In this document: piece by piece, positions 33,190 to 44,388 of the stretch
Layout of the letters: every line of letters starts with the position of its first letter
Position numbering within the stretch: the stretch's first letter is position 1
Assembly (NCBI GenBank): GCA_032622095.1
Contig: CP136061.1
Coordinates: 194,130,369 to 194,194,368 of the forward strand
Length of the DNA stretch: 64,000 nucleotides
Origin: Siphonodentalium dalli
Taxonomy: Eukaryota > Mollusca > Scaphopoda > Gadilida > Siphonodentaliidae
Direction of reading: 5' to 3'
Position numbers and translations under genes: made by a program
Notes under the pieces: generated by a model
Told to the model about the DNA's origin: nothing
Seen by the model: only the letters and a program-made list of their open reading frames with translations
Databases searched by the model: none

Positions 33190-33545
33190 AAGACAGTCAA
33201 AGACTGTGGGGTCGCTCACCAGACTGCAAAGACTGATAAGACTGGGACTTTGGAGACCACAACAGTCAGAACTTTTCATAATCACTTTAATGGAAGTAGA
33301 TCTAAACAGGATATGTGGCTAGAGAGGCTTCATGAATGTAGATCAGTGAATATCAAATTACCAAATCTACCTTGAAATTACCAAATCTAACTTGAAATTA
33401 CCAACTGTACACTAGTGATCACCCCCTCCTCCAGCTCAAGAAGTCCCCTCTCGCCCGGGCTCCAGACTCCCACGTCTTAGGTTGAAATTTCACAACCGAC
33501 ATCTCAAACTTTCTCAATTGTTGGAAATTTTCAATCTCTCTTAAG
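33190..33545 (-). repeat. TCAGTCTTTACAGTC element, minus sense
   Basis: AAGACAGTCAAAGACTGTGG, GACTGATAAGACTGGGACTT and GAAATTTTCAATC match, in reverse, the elements at 5211-5800 and 47041-47500. Confidence 0.6.
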
Positions 33546-33699
33546 CGCTTTATATAAAACCATTTAGACATGCTTAAAGCCCAATTATCCATGGACCCAA
33601 AAACACTATATGTATGTCAGATTAATCAGTCAGGTAGTTCCAAGGTAGACATTTTAATGAATTTTGTATTTTAATGATTTTTTAGACACAAAAGTCTTA

Positions 33700-34314
33700 A
33701 GTCCCCATAGTCCCGTCATTTCTTAACGGGTTGACCTCATGTTGACAGATCTGAATCTCAGTCACTAAAGGATCCTCCATACTATATGGTCCAACCTCTC
33801 TTGAGAAGACATAAGTATTACTATAGAGACATACAGTTATGTCCCTGGTCCCACCTTATTTAACCTGGTGACCCCATCTACATAAATTTGAATCCCAGAC
33901 ACCAAAGAACCCTTCATACTAAATATCAGTAAAATAAACATGACTGTCCGTGTAAAGAAAGCATATTAAGAGGAAAACTGTCAAATGGTTGTGAAGCCAG
34001 GTCCATAACTCTTGCCCTCCATAGTAATTCTTAAAAACGACTTCTTGTGTACCATCAGGTTGAATGGGTTCATATTTGGTATGAAGGGTCCTTTGGTGAC
34101 TGTAGTTCAGATTTGTTCAAATGGGGTCACCTGGTCAAATAGGGGCCAAGCAAAGGACAGTTTTCCTCTTAATATGCTTCCTTTATACAAATCTGAATGT
34201 GAGTCACCTAGGGAACATCCACACCAAATATGAACCCATTCAGTCTTATGATCTAGAGAAGATGTTCAAAGAATTGTTGACAGATGGATGGACGGACAGA
34301 CAGATGAACAGGTG
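33700..34314 (-). repeat. AGCTCACCTGAG family copy split by another element
   Basis: Body words CCATAGTAATTCTTAAAAACG, ATATGAACCCATTCAGTCTT and a GGACGGACAGACAG run. The family end (GTGATGACTATAGC then CTCAGGTGAGC) is found only after base 35500, so the element at 34315-35494 interrupts it. Confidence 0.72.
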
Positions 34315-35494
34315 CAGTCCTTCGATTTTGAGGCGCGCAATTGCGCTTGCGCGCCTTGGTGCGCGCGGATTTAAAAACCTGCGAGTTATTAAATGCGCAC
34401 GCCGAAAATTTCAAATGCGCACCTCAGAATTTGCAACCAGTGAACGAGATTTTAACAAACAACACACCACTGGTCAAACGCCGATAAGACTATCCACCAT
34501 GTATCTTTCTCAGCAGTGATGACGCTGATTACGAACCTGGTAACTACTAGCAGTAACATACATTGTGATCGCATTATTACTCGATGAATGAAAACAAACA
34601 GCCACCTTCTTGACAATGCGTCATTCAATCTGGGCACCTAATGATATTGACCAATGGGACAGTCGGAACACTGAAGAGGAATCAAGCGTCATCATTAAAA
34701 ATAGGCAGCTAATAATATCGACCAATGAGGACTCGTGTTGCGTCACGTAATCGCCACAGTTAATAATATCGGCCAACGAATGAGCAGTATCACGAAATCG
34801 GAAACTTATTTATAATAACACGTGATCAGCAGATTCTCCCAGATTAAAAATAGAATTGGAAAATCCTCAGAATTCTGCATGCAAACAACTCATTCAGGCG
34901 ACTTTGTTTCAAATTATTATCTGCGCATTTTTAAATCTAGTTTTTGCAAGGGACATGCAGTTTTTTTTGTGTGGAAAATTAATAAACGAAGCGGTCCCTA
35001 ATAATCTCGTACAGGGGGGATTTTTAGCTGAAAATAAATAATCGTACCCGTACGCTTATTTGGATCCGAGACTGGTGACGAAACCACGATACTATCAAAG
35101 CGAAAGAGGGTTGACTCGTCGGATTCCGGTGAAACTGATTGCGGTAACGATTAGGATTCCACTTCCGAGTTTGAAACTTTAAGCGAGTCTGATGGGCATG
35201 CGCTCTCAGACGCGGAAGTCGACTAATTACCGTGATCAGATTCATCGGGATTGCCGGATTGTTGATGCTATTATCATGTGGACTATTGTACAATATAAAC
35301 ATATGTTTTTTATTTCTGTTTCTGTTGCCACACTTAGAATAATACGTGTGTATCATTATACTTGTGTTTGTCTTTATTCAGTAATCATTTCATCGATGTT
35401 AATTTGAATTGTGCTCCCTCAAAAAGGCGCGCGCAAATCCCAAAAGCTCCGAGCGATATACCGCGCACCTACGTTTTCCAAATTCGAAGGACTG
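34315..35494. mobile_element. DNA transposon-like element, CAGTCCTTCG ends
   Basis: Starts CAGTCCTTCGATTTTGAGGC and ends CCAAATTCGAAGGACTG, with GGCGCGCGCAA-type GC-rich sub-terminal sequence at both ends. CAGGTG flanks both sides (34309-34314, 35495-35500). Near 34925-35035 it encodes FARDMQFFLCGKLINEA, similar to a fragment in the hAT element at 30002. Three spaced copies of ATATCGACCAATGAG-type sequence lie at 34630-34780. Probably hAT-related, though the flanking duplication is 6 bp, not 8. Confidence 0.68.
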
Positions 35495-35779
35495 CAGGTG
35501 ACAGATGAGAAGTGATGACTATAGCTTTTTCTCAGGTGAGCTTCAAATTTACATTTCATTGAACAAATCTGTCAGTCACCCCCCCCCCCCCAACACTGTG
35601 GGGACATCCCTGTGAGAATATGACATACAACATTTATTTGAATGCCAGACTACATTAGCTTAACAAAATTCCCATGACCTTGAGAGCAAGTACATTCTCT
35701 GAGAATTATATTCCATTCATGAAACCATCAGCTACCATGCAGTGTCTTGAGGAGAGGTGTTGACATAGATAATTAGGTT

Positions 35780-36233
35780 TTAACGACTGCACACACAGCT
35801 TTGTGATACTCCTACAGCTGTGACAAGGACCCTCCATACCAAATATTAGCTAAATCGGCCCAATGGTTCTGAACAAGAAGTCGTTGTATGAATTACTATG
35901 GAGGAATAGAGTTATGGCCCTGGTTTCGCAACCATTTGACCCAGTGACCTCATTTGAACAAATCTGAATGAGAGTCACCTACGTGACCTAGGCCAGGGAA
36001 CATCCACACCAAATATCATATTAATATGAACCAATTCGGTCTTACGGTTTCAGAGGAGAAGATGTTCAAAGAATTGTTAACGGATGGACGGACGGACGGA
36101 CGGATGGACGGACGGACGGACGGATGGACGGATGGACGGATGGACGGATGGACGGACGGATGGATGGATGGAAGGACGGACGACGAGTGATGACTATAGC
36201 TCCACCGGAGACTTCGTCTCAGGTGAGCTAAAA
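35780..36233 (-). repeat. AGCTCACCTGAG family copy, minus sense
   Basis: GACCCTCCATACCAAATATTAGC to GACTTCGTCTCAGGTGAGCTAAAA. It includes a GGACGGATGGAC minisatellite at about 36083-36180. It ends 100 bp from the donor of CYB561D2 exon 1, in intron 1. Confidence 0.82.
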
Positions 36234-36333
36234 AGTGAGTTGAGATGAGACCACTCCTTCGATTCCTCGGTCATCATTTCAAATCGCGTCTTATTATGAC
36301 TCTTAATAATGCAAAAACAGAATGTATACGTAC

Positions 36334-36466
36334 TTGACCCGGGCACTGAATTGTATATAATGAACCCAGTAAATAACACTGCAACGAAGTGAGCAACCAT
36401 GATTAATATAGCATATTTCGACCAGTTTCTTTGTGCACGCACAATTTTTATTTCGCCGACTTCCAT
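36334..36466 (-). CDS. CYB561D2: CYB561D2-type cytochrome b561, exon 1 with start codon
   Basis: First coding exon: ATG at 36466, then 44 codons plus one base, ending at donor GTACGT. It has a short hydrophilic lead (MEVGEIKIVRAQRNWSK) and then one hydrophobic helix at residues 18-38. It ends with VPGS, after which the split codon A+CT gives the threonine of PGSTLFSWHP (vertebrate members have PGSSLFSWHP). The whole protein from three exons is 228 residues, close to the 220-230 usual for the family. Introns of about 9.5 kb and 9.0 kb follow. An AGCTCACCTGAG-family repeat ends about 100 bp from the donor. The start is favoured because no other in-frame ATG with family similarity lies upstream. 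Confidence 0.88.
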
Positions 36467-36934
36467 TAATTCAAAAATGAAAATTGGGAGTGGAATTGAA
36501 CGTCGAACGATGTCGGATGTGCTGATGAAGATTTGTTTCCATAAGTATTTTACTTAGAAAAATGGTCTAATAATATATGGTTTTTTAATGTCAAACTTAA
36601 ATTATTGGGTGTCCTATTGTTTTATTAGCTTTGAAACTTTTATGACTAATTTTAATAAATAAATATTCCCTTTTACTTAGTTACAGTTTTTAATTTGCCG
36701 ACCTATAGCGACCTTGACCTTGTTCTCCTTGATGAAATGTTGATGCGGTTTTTGTTATAAAACATTCAATTTTGTGCAAAACATAGTGCGATTTATTATC
36801 TAAGCGAGCACTATGTTGTGTTCGAAGGTCGTTCGACCACTTTCGTTGTTATCATTAAGACGCGTGAGTCCATTCTTTGCAGATTTTACACAATTTCGTT
36901 GCCAATGTTATTCATTATAAATATAATATAACAA

Positions 36935-37105
36935 TAACATGATTTTTGAGGGCATTATGGTTTCTTAACGGCCCGATAGGAATGATTAACAGCCAGAGGG
37001 CCTATAAGCGGCCCGAGACGAAGTCGAGGGCCGCTAATAGGCACGAGGGCTGTTAATCATTCCGGGAGGGCCGTTAAGAAACCATAATGCCCGAAAAATC
37101 ATGTT
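36935..37105. repeat. 171-bp palindrome, GGGCATTATGGTTTC arms
   Basis: AACATGATTTTTGAGGGCAT...ATGCCCGAAAAATCATGTT with inner arms TTCTTAACGGCCC / GGGCCGTTAAGAA and AATGATTAACAG / CTGTTAATCATT. It lies about 470 bp upstream of the CYB561D2 start codon. Confidence 0.85.
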
Positions 37106-37699
37106 ATTACTATTATTTCCACACACTATCATTATGTAAGTGTCGTACCCCGACAAGTTCAAATATTTCACAACATCTCTGAATTAACACAATTTAATCA
37201 AAATATATAAAAATATATTTTTTTAATTTATACAAATACGCATGGATCGTCTGGGTTGTGTGCAATCAATTATCACGTGATCAAAACAAAAATCATGCGA
37301 CCAAAATACATCGAAATTAGGCAAAATATCACCGGCATCTGAGACCAAATAACTCGCGTAATAATGCTTAAATTGAAATAATATATACCTGTGTTTACCT
37401 TAGGATACCATTTAATTAGGTATGTGTTCTATGTAACACATGGCAATCGGGTATTTCTTCGTTAAAAAGCTTTATTAGAATAAAAAATTCCGAAAAAGTC
37501 ATCGACAGTTTGGTCACGTGACGTGTCGGGCCATCTCGTGCTAACGACGAGCATATCCCATTAGCGCCCTAGGGCCATAATGAACTTACATATTCACGTA
37601 ATTTAGTTAGTGTTATGGGGTTTTATCGCAGGATAAAACGTCATTAATATTCTAGAGAATGCCCTTATAGGTGGAAATAATGATTATTGTTAGTGGGTG
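37106..37699. other. No gene recognised
   Basis: AT-rich intergenic DNA upstream of CYB561D2. GGTCACGTGACGTGTCGG (about 37510) contains an E-box/CRE-like core, and GAATGCCCTTATAGG near 37670 echoes the arm of the 36935 palindrome. Neither supports a firm call. Confidence 0.35.
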
Positions 37700-38028
37700 A
37701 TCCTATTTACCGAGAACAAATCTAAAATTAATAATTAAGTGTTAATAATGTTCAATTATAGTGTATATATCAATCTTAACTGAATATTATACCATATTTG
37801 ACCTTTTAAATGACATATAAGTAGTTATTATCATAATTATGCCATTTATGGGTATACCGAGAAGTTGAAACATCGCGCAGCTGCCATGCTTGTTCTCGGT
37901 TGGCGGTAACTCAAAGGCATAAGCCATGCCTAAAGGCTAAGTGTTAATTAACTACTAGCTGCATGACGGAATTACAAAAATATCTCAGAGTCGGTTGAAA
38001 ATCCGTGACAGAATTACACGAATAAGCC

Positions 38029-38325
38029 TTGCTTTATTTTTATGAGAACTTAGAGAAAGTGCAGAGAAGAGCGGCAAGATTCATCACCAACAACTATAGA
38101 GACCGGGAAAAAGGCGCAGTAGCCAGCATGATTGATGGCCTTAGGTTAGACTCACTAGAGATCCACAAAAAGATGAAGAGAATAGAACTCTTCGGCAAGG
38201 TGGTTGAGGGGATAATCCCAGCCATACACACATATGATTTACTAAAGGATAAGAAAGGAAGGAAAATTCGAGCAAAAAAGTTTCCAGACCACAAAAGTGA
38301 TAACATAATTTCGAGCCAAGAGTGA
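38029..38325 (+). pseudogene. 3' fragment of a non-LTR retrotransposon reverse transcriptase ORF
   Basis: A 98-codon frame with LEKVQRRAARFITNNY and, further on, LFGKVVEGIIPA. This is the conserved segment after the reverse transcriptase domain in CR1/Jockey-like LINE ORF2 proteins (typically VQRRAARF followed by a helical region). The catalytic RT core and the endonuclease are absent. Downstream sequence near 38430 still reads LPDLTEKMF in another frame, suggesting a frameshift in the old tail. It lies inside the large foldback element and would have been captured by it or inserted into it. Confidence 0.75.
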
Positions 38326-39388
38326 TGGTGGTAGCTTATTATATGAGGAACATATCCTATAAGAAGTTAAGAAGCAAAACTTCCATTGAAGTTAAGAAGC
38401 AAAACTTTAAAACAAAAATTAAAACTGCCAGATCTAACAGAAAAGATGTTTCGAAATTGTAGACGATCAACTACAAGAGATATCAGAAGTGGACTGCACA
38501 GCGTCTGCGCTGCATCAATTGGTGATGTTGAATTAGCTCCAAATTAGCAAGCTTATTTAATAACACTCTTGTAAAAACCGAGAAGACACTACAAACCGAG
38601 AACAAAGCTTAGTTAATTAATCACCCCCGTATTGAGTGATACTATTTACCGAGAACAACCGAGATTTCCGCTAGATATATTAACGATTACAATTGATTAA
38701 GAATATCTCTGTTACAATGCATAAAAGTAAACATTTTAATGAAAATATCAATATCTACTGATATTTTAAGTATAATACGTTATTTAAAGTAATTAAATAT
38801 TATATATAAATTGATAACACACACCGTCATTCTATATATTAATGAAATGCAGTGACTATCGATGGCGAAATCCCTCTCATACGTTTATGCATAATATGTC
38901 TTTAAATTAAAACTTGTTCTCGGTAAATTTGACCGAAACAAATGGAGAGCGGTGCACTTTTGATATCTCTTAGCTGATCCTTTAATATACAATATCTAAA
39001 CGTCTATCCCTTTAATCTGGCAGTTTTAAAATGATTTAGTCCGTAATCTTGACATGAATGAATTAGTAAAATATCGTCTGTTTTGTGTAAGTATATCGGC
39101 TGCTATATACGCACTGTCTCATCAAATGTTCGATCCACTTTCACTTGCTAATTTAAGAAGAAACACCTCGATCTTTGTCTACACAACTCAATGAATTTTG
39201 ATCACCAATCAGACCCATCATGAAGCTAGTACTTACAATGTAGTTAATTAACACTTAGGCACAGCTTATGCCTTTGTGTTACCGAGAACAAGCACAGCGG
39301 CTGCGCAATGTTTCAACTTCTCGGTATACCCATAATAACTACTTATATGTCATTTAAAAGGTCAAATATGGTATAATATTCACTTAAG

Positions 39389-40560
39389 TAGGGTTGCCAC
39401 GACTATGAGTTTTCATAATCGACTAATCGGCAGCTTTAATCCACGGTTAGTCGATTAATCGATAATATATGCGCCCTGTATTACATCCAGGTAAACAAGT
39501 GATAAATGCGAAATTACGATAACTTCTTTACATTCATTTTGAAGACAGTTATAAACTGTCGATGTTCCGTGTTTACACTGTTTTATTGCATAAATATACA
39601 ACAAGGAATAATCATGCCCTCATAGTCTCATTCGTCCCGATGTAGTTTTTAACAGGCCCTTACTATTAAATACTGCCAAGTGCCCATATTGCCGATGCTT
39701 CTGGCAAAGTTAGAGCAAACTGCATACGAGTACGATGTGACAGTAACTGTGCAAAATTGCACGAAGTAAAGCTTATCTCGATCGCGACTCCCAAGCCGCT
39801 GCTACGTATTTCGGCAGGTCACGTGCTTCACATTAATTGGTGAAATTGCGGCGAAATGTGTGCACTTACAATTAATTCAATGAGGACATAGACAGTGGGA
39901 GGTATTTGAGCTTTTGTGGGGGACCCTGGGCCCGGGGTGACAGGGATGCAGTCACAATTACTGCCGTGTATAACCTGGACATTTTCAATAAAGAATTGCA
40001 AGAAATAATGAAACAAATAAATAGTTTATATTATATACGTAACCCCTTGTCAAAGAACTCCCAAACATCGGATTGTTTTCTTGAAGACATTTTTTTACAA
40101 TGGCACCAAACGAGAATACATGTAATGGTAATTATTTGCAACCTTCCCAGGTCTGCCCACCGCCTAAAACGCTGACATATATTCCAACCAATAGCTGATC
40201 AGATTCACCCAGTCATCGGCGATGACTCTGAAAAGTCAGCGCAGACATCAAAGACAAACTGAAGGATGCTGCCAGCCAAGCACGTACCGTGTGAACTTGT
40301 CGCACACATAATTCTTTGAAGATGACCGCCAAACGTCGGCGGCGACATCAAAGACAGAGGACACTGCAACGGAATAGTGCTGCATACGCGGTTAACAGTT
40401 ACTTCCAGGCATGACATCGATACACAAGTTACACAACCATACCCACCCCCCCCCCCCCCCCCCCCCCCCCCCCTCGGGCGATTAGTCGATGAAAGAAAAT
40501 AACCGTTGACTACCGCACCTGCCGAAGGTTAGTCGATTAATCGAATAATCGTGGCAAGCC
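39389..40560. mobile_element. Nested hAT-like element, TAGGGTTGCCACGA end
   Basis: Left end TAGGGTTGCCACGACTAT, right end AATCGTGGCAAGCC, with TTAGTCGATTAATCGA near both ends, typical of hAT termini. It interrupts the arm of the foldback element, whose undisturbed partner arm shows the empty site (TCTTAACTGAATATT). The flanks share ACTTAAG (39382-39388 and 40562-40568). It contains a run of 28 C (40446-40473). A frame at 39906-40175 has no motif I can assign. Confidence 0.78.
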
Positions 40561-40847
40561 TACTTAAGATTGATATATACACTATAATTGAACATTATTA
40601 ACAGTTTAACACTTAATTATTAATTTTAGACTTGTTCTCGGTTGTCGGTAAATAGTATCTCCGTTGTTAGTTGTTGACAAAATCATCTGACTCTGAGTCT
40701 GAGGTCTGGGAAATGTGAACATTCAGCAACAATAGTGAAATCAGCTATCCCAGCTTCATTCAGCTATATAGTATACTCTCTATCTGTATCTATAGATATT
40801 GCAGTGCAGGAACCAGTGCATGGTTTAGTTGTTACCCTCGCCGAGTA

Positions 40848-40957
40848 CAGTGAGTAATGCCCTAAATGAACGACTATAACCACAGCAGAAATATGGGTAA
40901 CTGAAATTACCCATAATTCTGCTGTGGTTAAGGAGTCGATTATTTAGGGCATTATTG
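40848..40957. mobile_element. Shortened TA-flanked foldback MITE
   Basis: GTAATGCCCTAAATGAACGA... pairs with ...TCGATTATTTAGGGCATTA. The inner arm is CCACAGCAGAAATATGGGTAA. It is 110 bp against 213 bp in the two longer copies: the centre of the palindrome is missing. Confidence 0.75.
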
Positions 40958-41033
40958 TAACTTTATAACCCTGTACGTGGTGACTCTAGTACGGTAGCAT
41001 TCTTTAACGTGCACACTCCGAGATGTGTACACA

Positions 41034-41531
41034 GGTCAGCTATTAATGTCCGCACCGGATCGTACTGCACCCACGACAACATACCTGGACAAATGTTGTA
41101 ATGGGGGAGGTTGGCATTTTGCATTCGGATCTTTATTCTCGGCTACCGACCCTAGCTGCATGGTCACTTTTATGCAACAAGACAAAATATTTAAAATGGG
41201 TTTAAAAAATGAGCTACCAATGTCATCATCTAGACTAGTTTCTAAATGATAATGCCCATAATCAATTGAATGGTGAAGTCGGTAGCCAAGAGGTAGCGTA
41301 CTGGTCTCTCGTTTTCTAGCAGACAGAGGTTTGCAAACTGGTCAGGGTATTCTGATGAAAATCAGAACTCGGTCAGAAACCAAGTTTGTCAGACTGAAAA
41401 AGTCTCATTTGAGATCACAGACTAAAGATCCGAATGCAAAATGCCGACTTCCCCCATTACAACATTTGTCCAGGTATGTTGTCGTGGGTGCAGTACATTG
41501 TCCGATCGGGCACGGACAATAATGGCTGACC
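41034..41531. repeat. Foldback element with tRNA-like segment in the loop
   Basis: The left arm (about 41034-41140) GGTCAGCTATTAATGTCC and GACAACATACCTGGACAAAT is mirrored at 41420-41531 (ATTTGTCCAGGTATGTTGTC, GGACAATAATGGCTGACC). The loop of about 280 bp contains the tRNA-like stretch at 41278-41345. Confidence 0.82.
41278..41345 (+). ncRNA. tRNA-derived SINE-like segment (possible)
   Basis: TCGGTAGCCAAGAGGTAGCG resembles an RNA polymerase III A box, and GAGGTTTGCAAACTGG about 36 bases on resembles a B box. The segment does not close into a full cloverleaf that I can draw. It could be a decayed tRNA-derived SINE head, or chance. Confidence 0.3.
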
Positions 41532-41581
41532 ATGCCTTGGTGTGTGTACGTTAGTACTGAAACGGTTTCAAGACCTATTTT

Positions 41582-43312
41582 TATACCCCCTTTAAAAAAA
41601 AAAAGGGGGGTATACTGTTTTGCACCTGTCCGTCCGTCCGTCCGTCCGTGTTTACTAATGACTACTTATGTGGCTAAGATTGTGTAAAATGGATATTTAT
41701 GTGCATAACTTCCGTTGCGTGGCTAGCCACGTAACAGCTTTCAGATGGACGTTCTAAAATGATCTATTTGGCCTAATCAGCTTATTTAATTTTGTAGTCA
41801 CTCAAAATTTGGAAGAAAAAAAGTCCATCGATTTAGACATCCATGACCTGTCAATAGGAGATGTCGGACACTGACTGACATTTATGTGGCTAGCCACCCA
41901 ATCACGGACCTGTCAGTTTCTCCTATTCCACTGCCCCAGTTGCTGTGAGCAAGTTTTTGAGTTTTAATCAGCTTCTTCTGCTATAATTCCAACATGTTAT
42001 GAATCCATAATCTGGAGTTTTATCACTATCTACTACTTGATAGCCACATAAAATTTTATGGCTACTTGAGAAGCCACATAAAAACTAAAGCCACATTACC
42101 ATTTCTAGCCACATAGGTCGGAGCCACATATCTACCCATTTGTTCGTCCGTCCGTGCGTGAGTCTGTACGTCCGTCCGATGTCTGTTCGTGTCATAACTT
42201 GAACAGTAGTGCTCGGATCTTAATGAAATTAGGTATGGATGTTCACTATTATGAGGACATTAAATAGAGGGTTCCATCATTTTGTTTGGATTTTCCATTC
42301 TAGAGTTATTCATCTTTGTTTATCTGGAAATAGTGGCTTTTTGGTTTGTCTGGTGTCTGTTCATGTCGTAACTTCAACAGTTGTGCTGGGATCTCAACCA
42401 AATTTGGTGTGGATGTTCACAACTATGAGGACATTAAAAAGAGGGTTCCATCGTTTTGTTCGGATTTTCCAATCTAGAGTTATTCATCTTTGTTTATCTC
42501 GAAATGTTGGATTTTTGGTCCATCTGGTGTCTGTTCATGTCATAACCTGAACAGTAGTGCTCGGATCTCAATGAAATTTTGTATGGATGTTCACTACTAT
42601 GAGGGCATTCAATAGAGGGTTCCATCGTTTTGTCCGGATTTTCCATTCTAGAGTTATACATCTTGGTTCATCTGGAAATGTTGGCTTTTTGGTTCGTCTG
42701 GTGTCTGTTCATGTCGTAACTTCTACAGTTGTACTGGGATCTCAATGGGATTTGGTATGGATGTTCACTACTATGATGACATGAAAAGGAGGGTTCCATC
42801 GTTTTGTTCCGCTTTTCCATTCTAGAGTTATTTATCTTTGTTCATCTGGAAATGTTGGCTTTTTGGTCCGTCTGGTGTCTGTTCATGTCGTAACTTCAAC
42901 TGTTGTGCTGGGATCTCAATGGAATTTGGTATAGATGTTCACTGCTATGAGGACATTCAATAGGGGGTTCCATTGTTCTGTTTGGCTTTTCCATTCTAGA
43001 GTAATTCATCTTTGTTTATCTGGAAATGTTGGCTGTTTGATCCATCCGATGTCTGTTCAGCTCATAACTTGAACAGTAATGCTCGGATCTCAATGAAATT
43101 TTGTATGGATGTTCACCACTATGCGGACATTTAATGGCACATTCAAATGTTTGTTTTGGTTTTTTGTTCTATAGTTATTCATCTTTGTTTATATGAAAAT
43201 GCTGATTTCTGGGTCCATATGTCTGAGTATAGCCATCATAAGTTATAGATATGCCCACACTAGGCGGTATGCCACGAGGGGGTATGCGCCGGACGACAGT
43301 CCATCTCTTGTT
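41582..43312 (+). mobile_element. 1.7-kb member of the 6.7-kb composite family
   Basis: Starts TATACCCCCTTTAAAAAA, the mirrored AAAGGGGGGTATA, and GTTTTGCACCTGTCCGTCCG. It ends with the 174-bp array and CCGGACGACAGTCCATCTC, exactly as the minus-strand element at 18198-24913. Its cargo (about 41650-42140) is different and is built on the word AGCCACATA / TATGTGGCT (near 41663, 41712, 41888, 42050, 42073, 42091, 42115, 42130). No coding frame outside the array. Confidence 0.78.
42175..43215 (+). repeat. 174-bp tandem array, six units
   Basis: GTTCAC landmarks at 42241, 42415, 42589, 42763, 42937 and 43111: every step is exactly 174 bp. Units match, in reverse, those of 18290-19345 (GTTCCATCGTTTTGT, TCTAGAGTTATTCATCTTTG). 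The repetitive 58-residue open frames are a consequence of the period. Confidence 0.93.
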
Positions 43313-43889
43313 GTATCCGGTTAACCGCGACGTGTAACCGGATCATAACCGGATATCTGCTATTTTCAACCTATGGCTTATGGTACATGTAACATTCATT
43401 GTTCACACAATATGTTCCAGGATATCACCATAATTTGGTCTATTAACAGTATGGCGAACTCATGTAATGTTTACACAGACAAAGCTTGTATTAAACGAAT
43501 GCAAATCACCAAACATGAACGGTAATAAGCCGCAGGATGTTGATAACCTGACAGATGACACAGTGAACTACAACTCAGTGTTGATAAATAGACATGTCAT
43601 GCTTGACCTGTTTGTATTGGAGTCATGACTGCTACCCGACTTGTTATCATTCGCCTTTGGGAAGAATATTACGTGACCTATATAAAATTTCGTACATGCA
43701 AATTGCGGCAGGTTATTATTGTTGTTACAGCTATTGAGGGTCTGGGATATTGGCAAATACTACTAGTAGGCCATGTGACTCAGGTATTCTAACAATCGGG
43801 TGTTTTTCGGCTCTTTGAGATGAATGCTACTGGTACATGTATATGACTGACAACAGATAAACTCAATTTATTTCATGAACTTGATGTAG
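43313..43889. other. No gene or element recognised
   Basis: Begins with a small inverted repeat (GGTTAACCGCGACGTGTAACC, ACCGGATCATAACCGGATAT). The remainder shows no supported feature. Confidence 0.4.
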
Positions 43890-44284
43890 TTAAAGGTACT
43901 CAATCCAATTATTAAGCACCCCTAAGTTACTATTTATTTGGCTTCGGGGGTAAAAAATATTTGATTCGAGTCGAGGAACCCACCCTTCAAAGCTCAGAGT
44001 GATCAGATATCGATTTTTGAAGTTTGTTATTTTTGGAAATGTGGTCCACTTCCACGCGCTCAAACAGACAAATTACTGACGAATTGCGGGTGTAATATGG
44101 ATAACTCTAAAATAAAGTGGGTATTATTGTTAATAGTATTTCAAAAAATAACAAACTTCAAAAATCGATATCTGATCACTCTGAGCTTTGAAGGGTGGGT
44201 TCCTTGACTCGATTCAAATATTGTTTACCCCCGAAGCCAAAGAAATAGTAATTTGGGGCGCTTAATCGGATTGAGTACCTTTAA
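43890..44284. repeat. TTAAAGGTACTCAAT foldback element, two-arm form
   Basis: Left arm TTAAAGGTACTCAATCC, GAGGAACCCACCCTTCAAAG, ATATCGATTTTTGAAGTTTG. Right arm is the mirror, ending GGATTGAGTACCTTTAA. The left arm has an extra piece (GTGGTCCACTTCCACGCGCT and onward) missing from the right one. Confidence 0.85.
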
Positions 44285-44388
44285 CAAATGAAAATAAAAA
44301 ATATCTGCTGATAACAGTGATTTTTGTTTGAACACAATCAAATTCTGAGAATTACTAGTAGTCATTAGGCTGCAAACGAGTCCGACTG

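Larger units (their letters stand above)
37700..40660. mobile_element. Large foldback element with ACCGAGAACAA words
   Basis: The left arm (about 37700-37970) is mirrored by 39215-39388 plus 40561-40660. For example TTTGACCTTTTAAATGACAT pairs with ATGTCATTTAAAAGGTCAAA, and TACCGAGAAGTTGAAACAT with ATGTTTCAACTTCTCGGTA. The right arm is split by an insertion at 39389-40560. The word TACCGAGAACAA or its inverse recurs near 37707, 37892, 38598, 38650, 38910, 39276 and 40630. The interior carries a LINE fragment. No transposase is seen. Confidence 0.78.

Noticed and set aside
35024-35356. 110-codon minus-strand frame as a gene
   Set aside because: It lies inside the CAGTCCTTCG element, is rich in Arg/Asn/His from low-complexity codons, and shows no domain.
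39906-40175. 89-codon frame as a hAT transposase remnant
   Set aside because: It lies in a hAT-like element, but I cannot match it to any conserved transposase motif.
42239-42784. Long repetitive open frames (58-residue periodic peptide) in the 174-bp array
   Set aside because: 174 is a multiple of three, so the array keeps frames open. The peptide simply repeats the DNA unit and the same happens in the opposite-strand copy at 18.3-19.3 kb.
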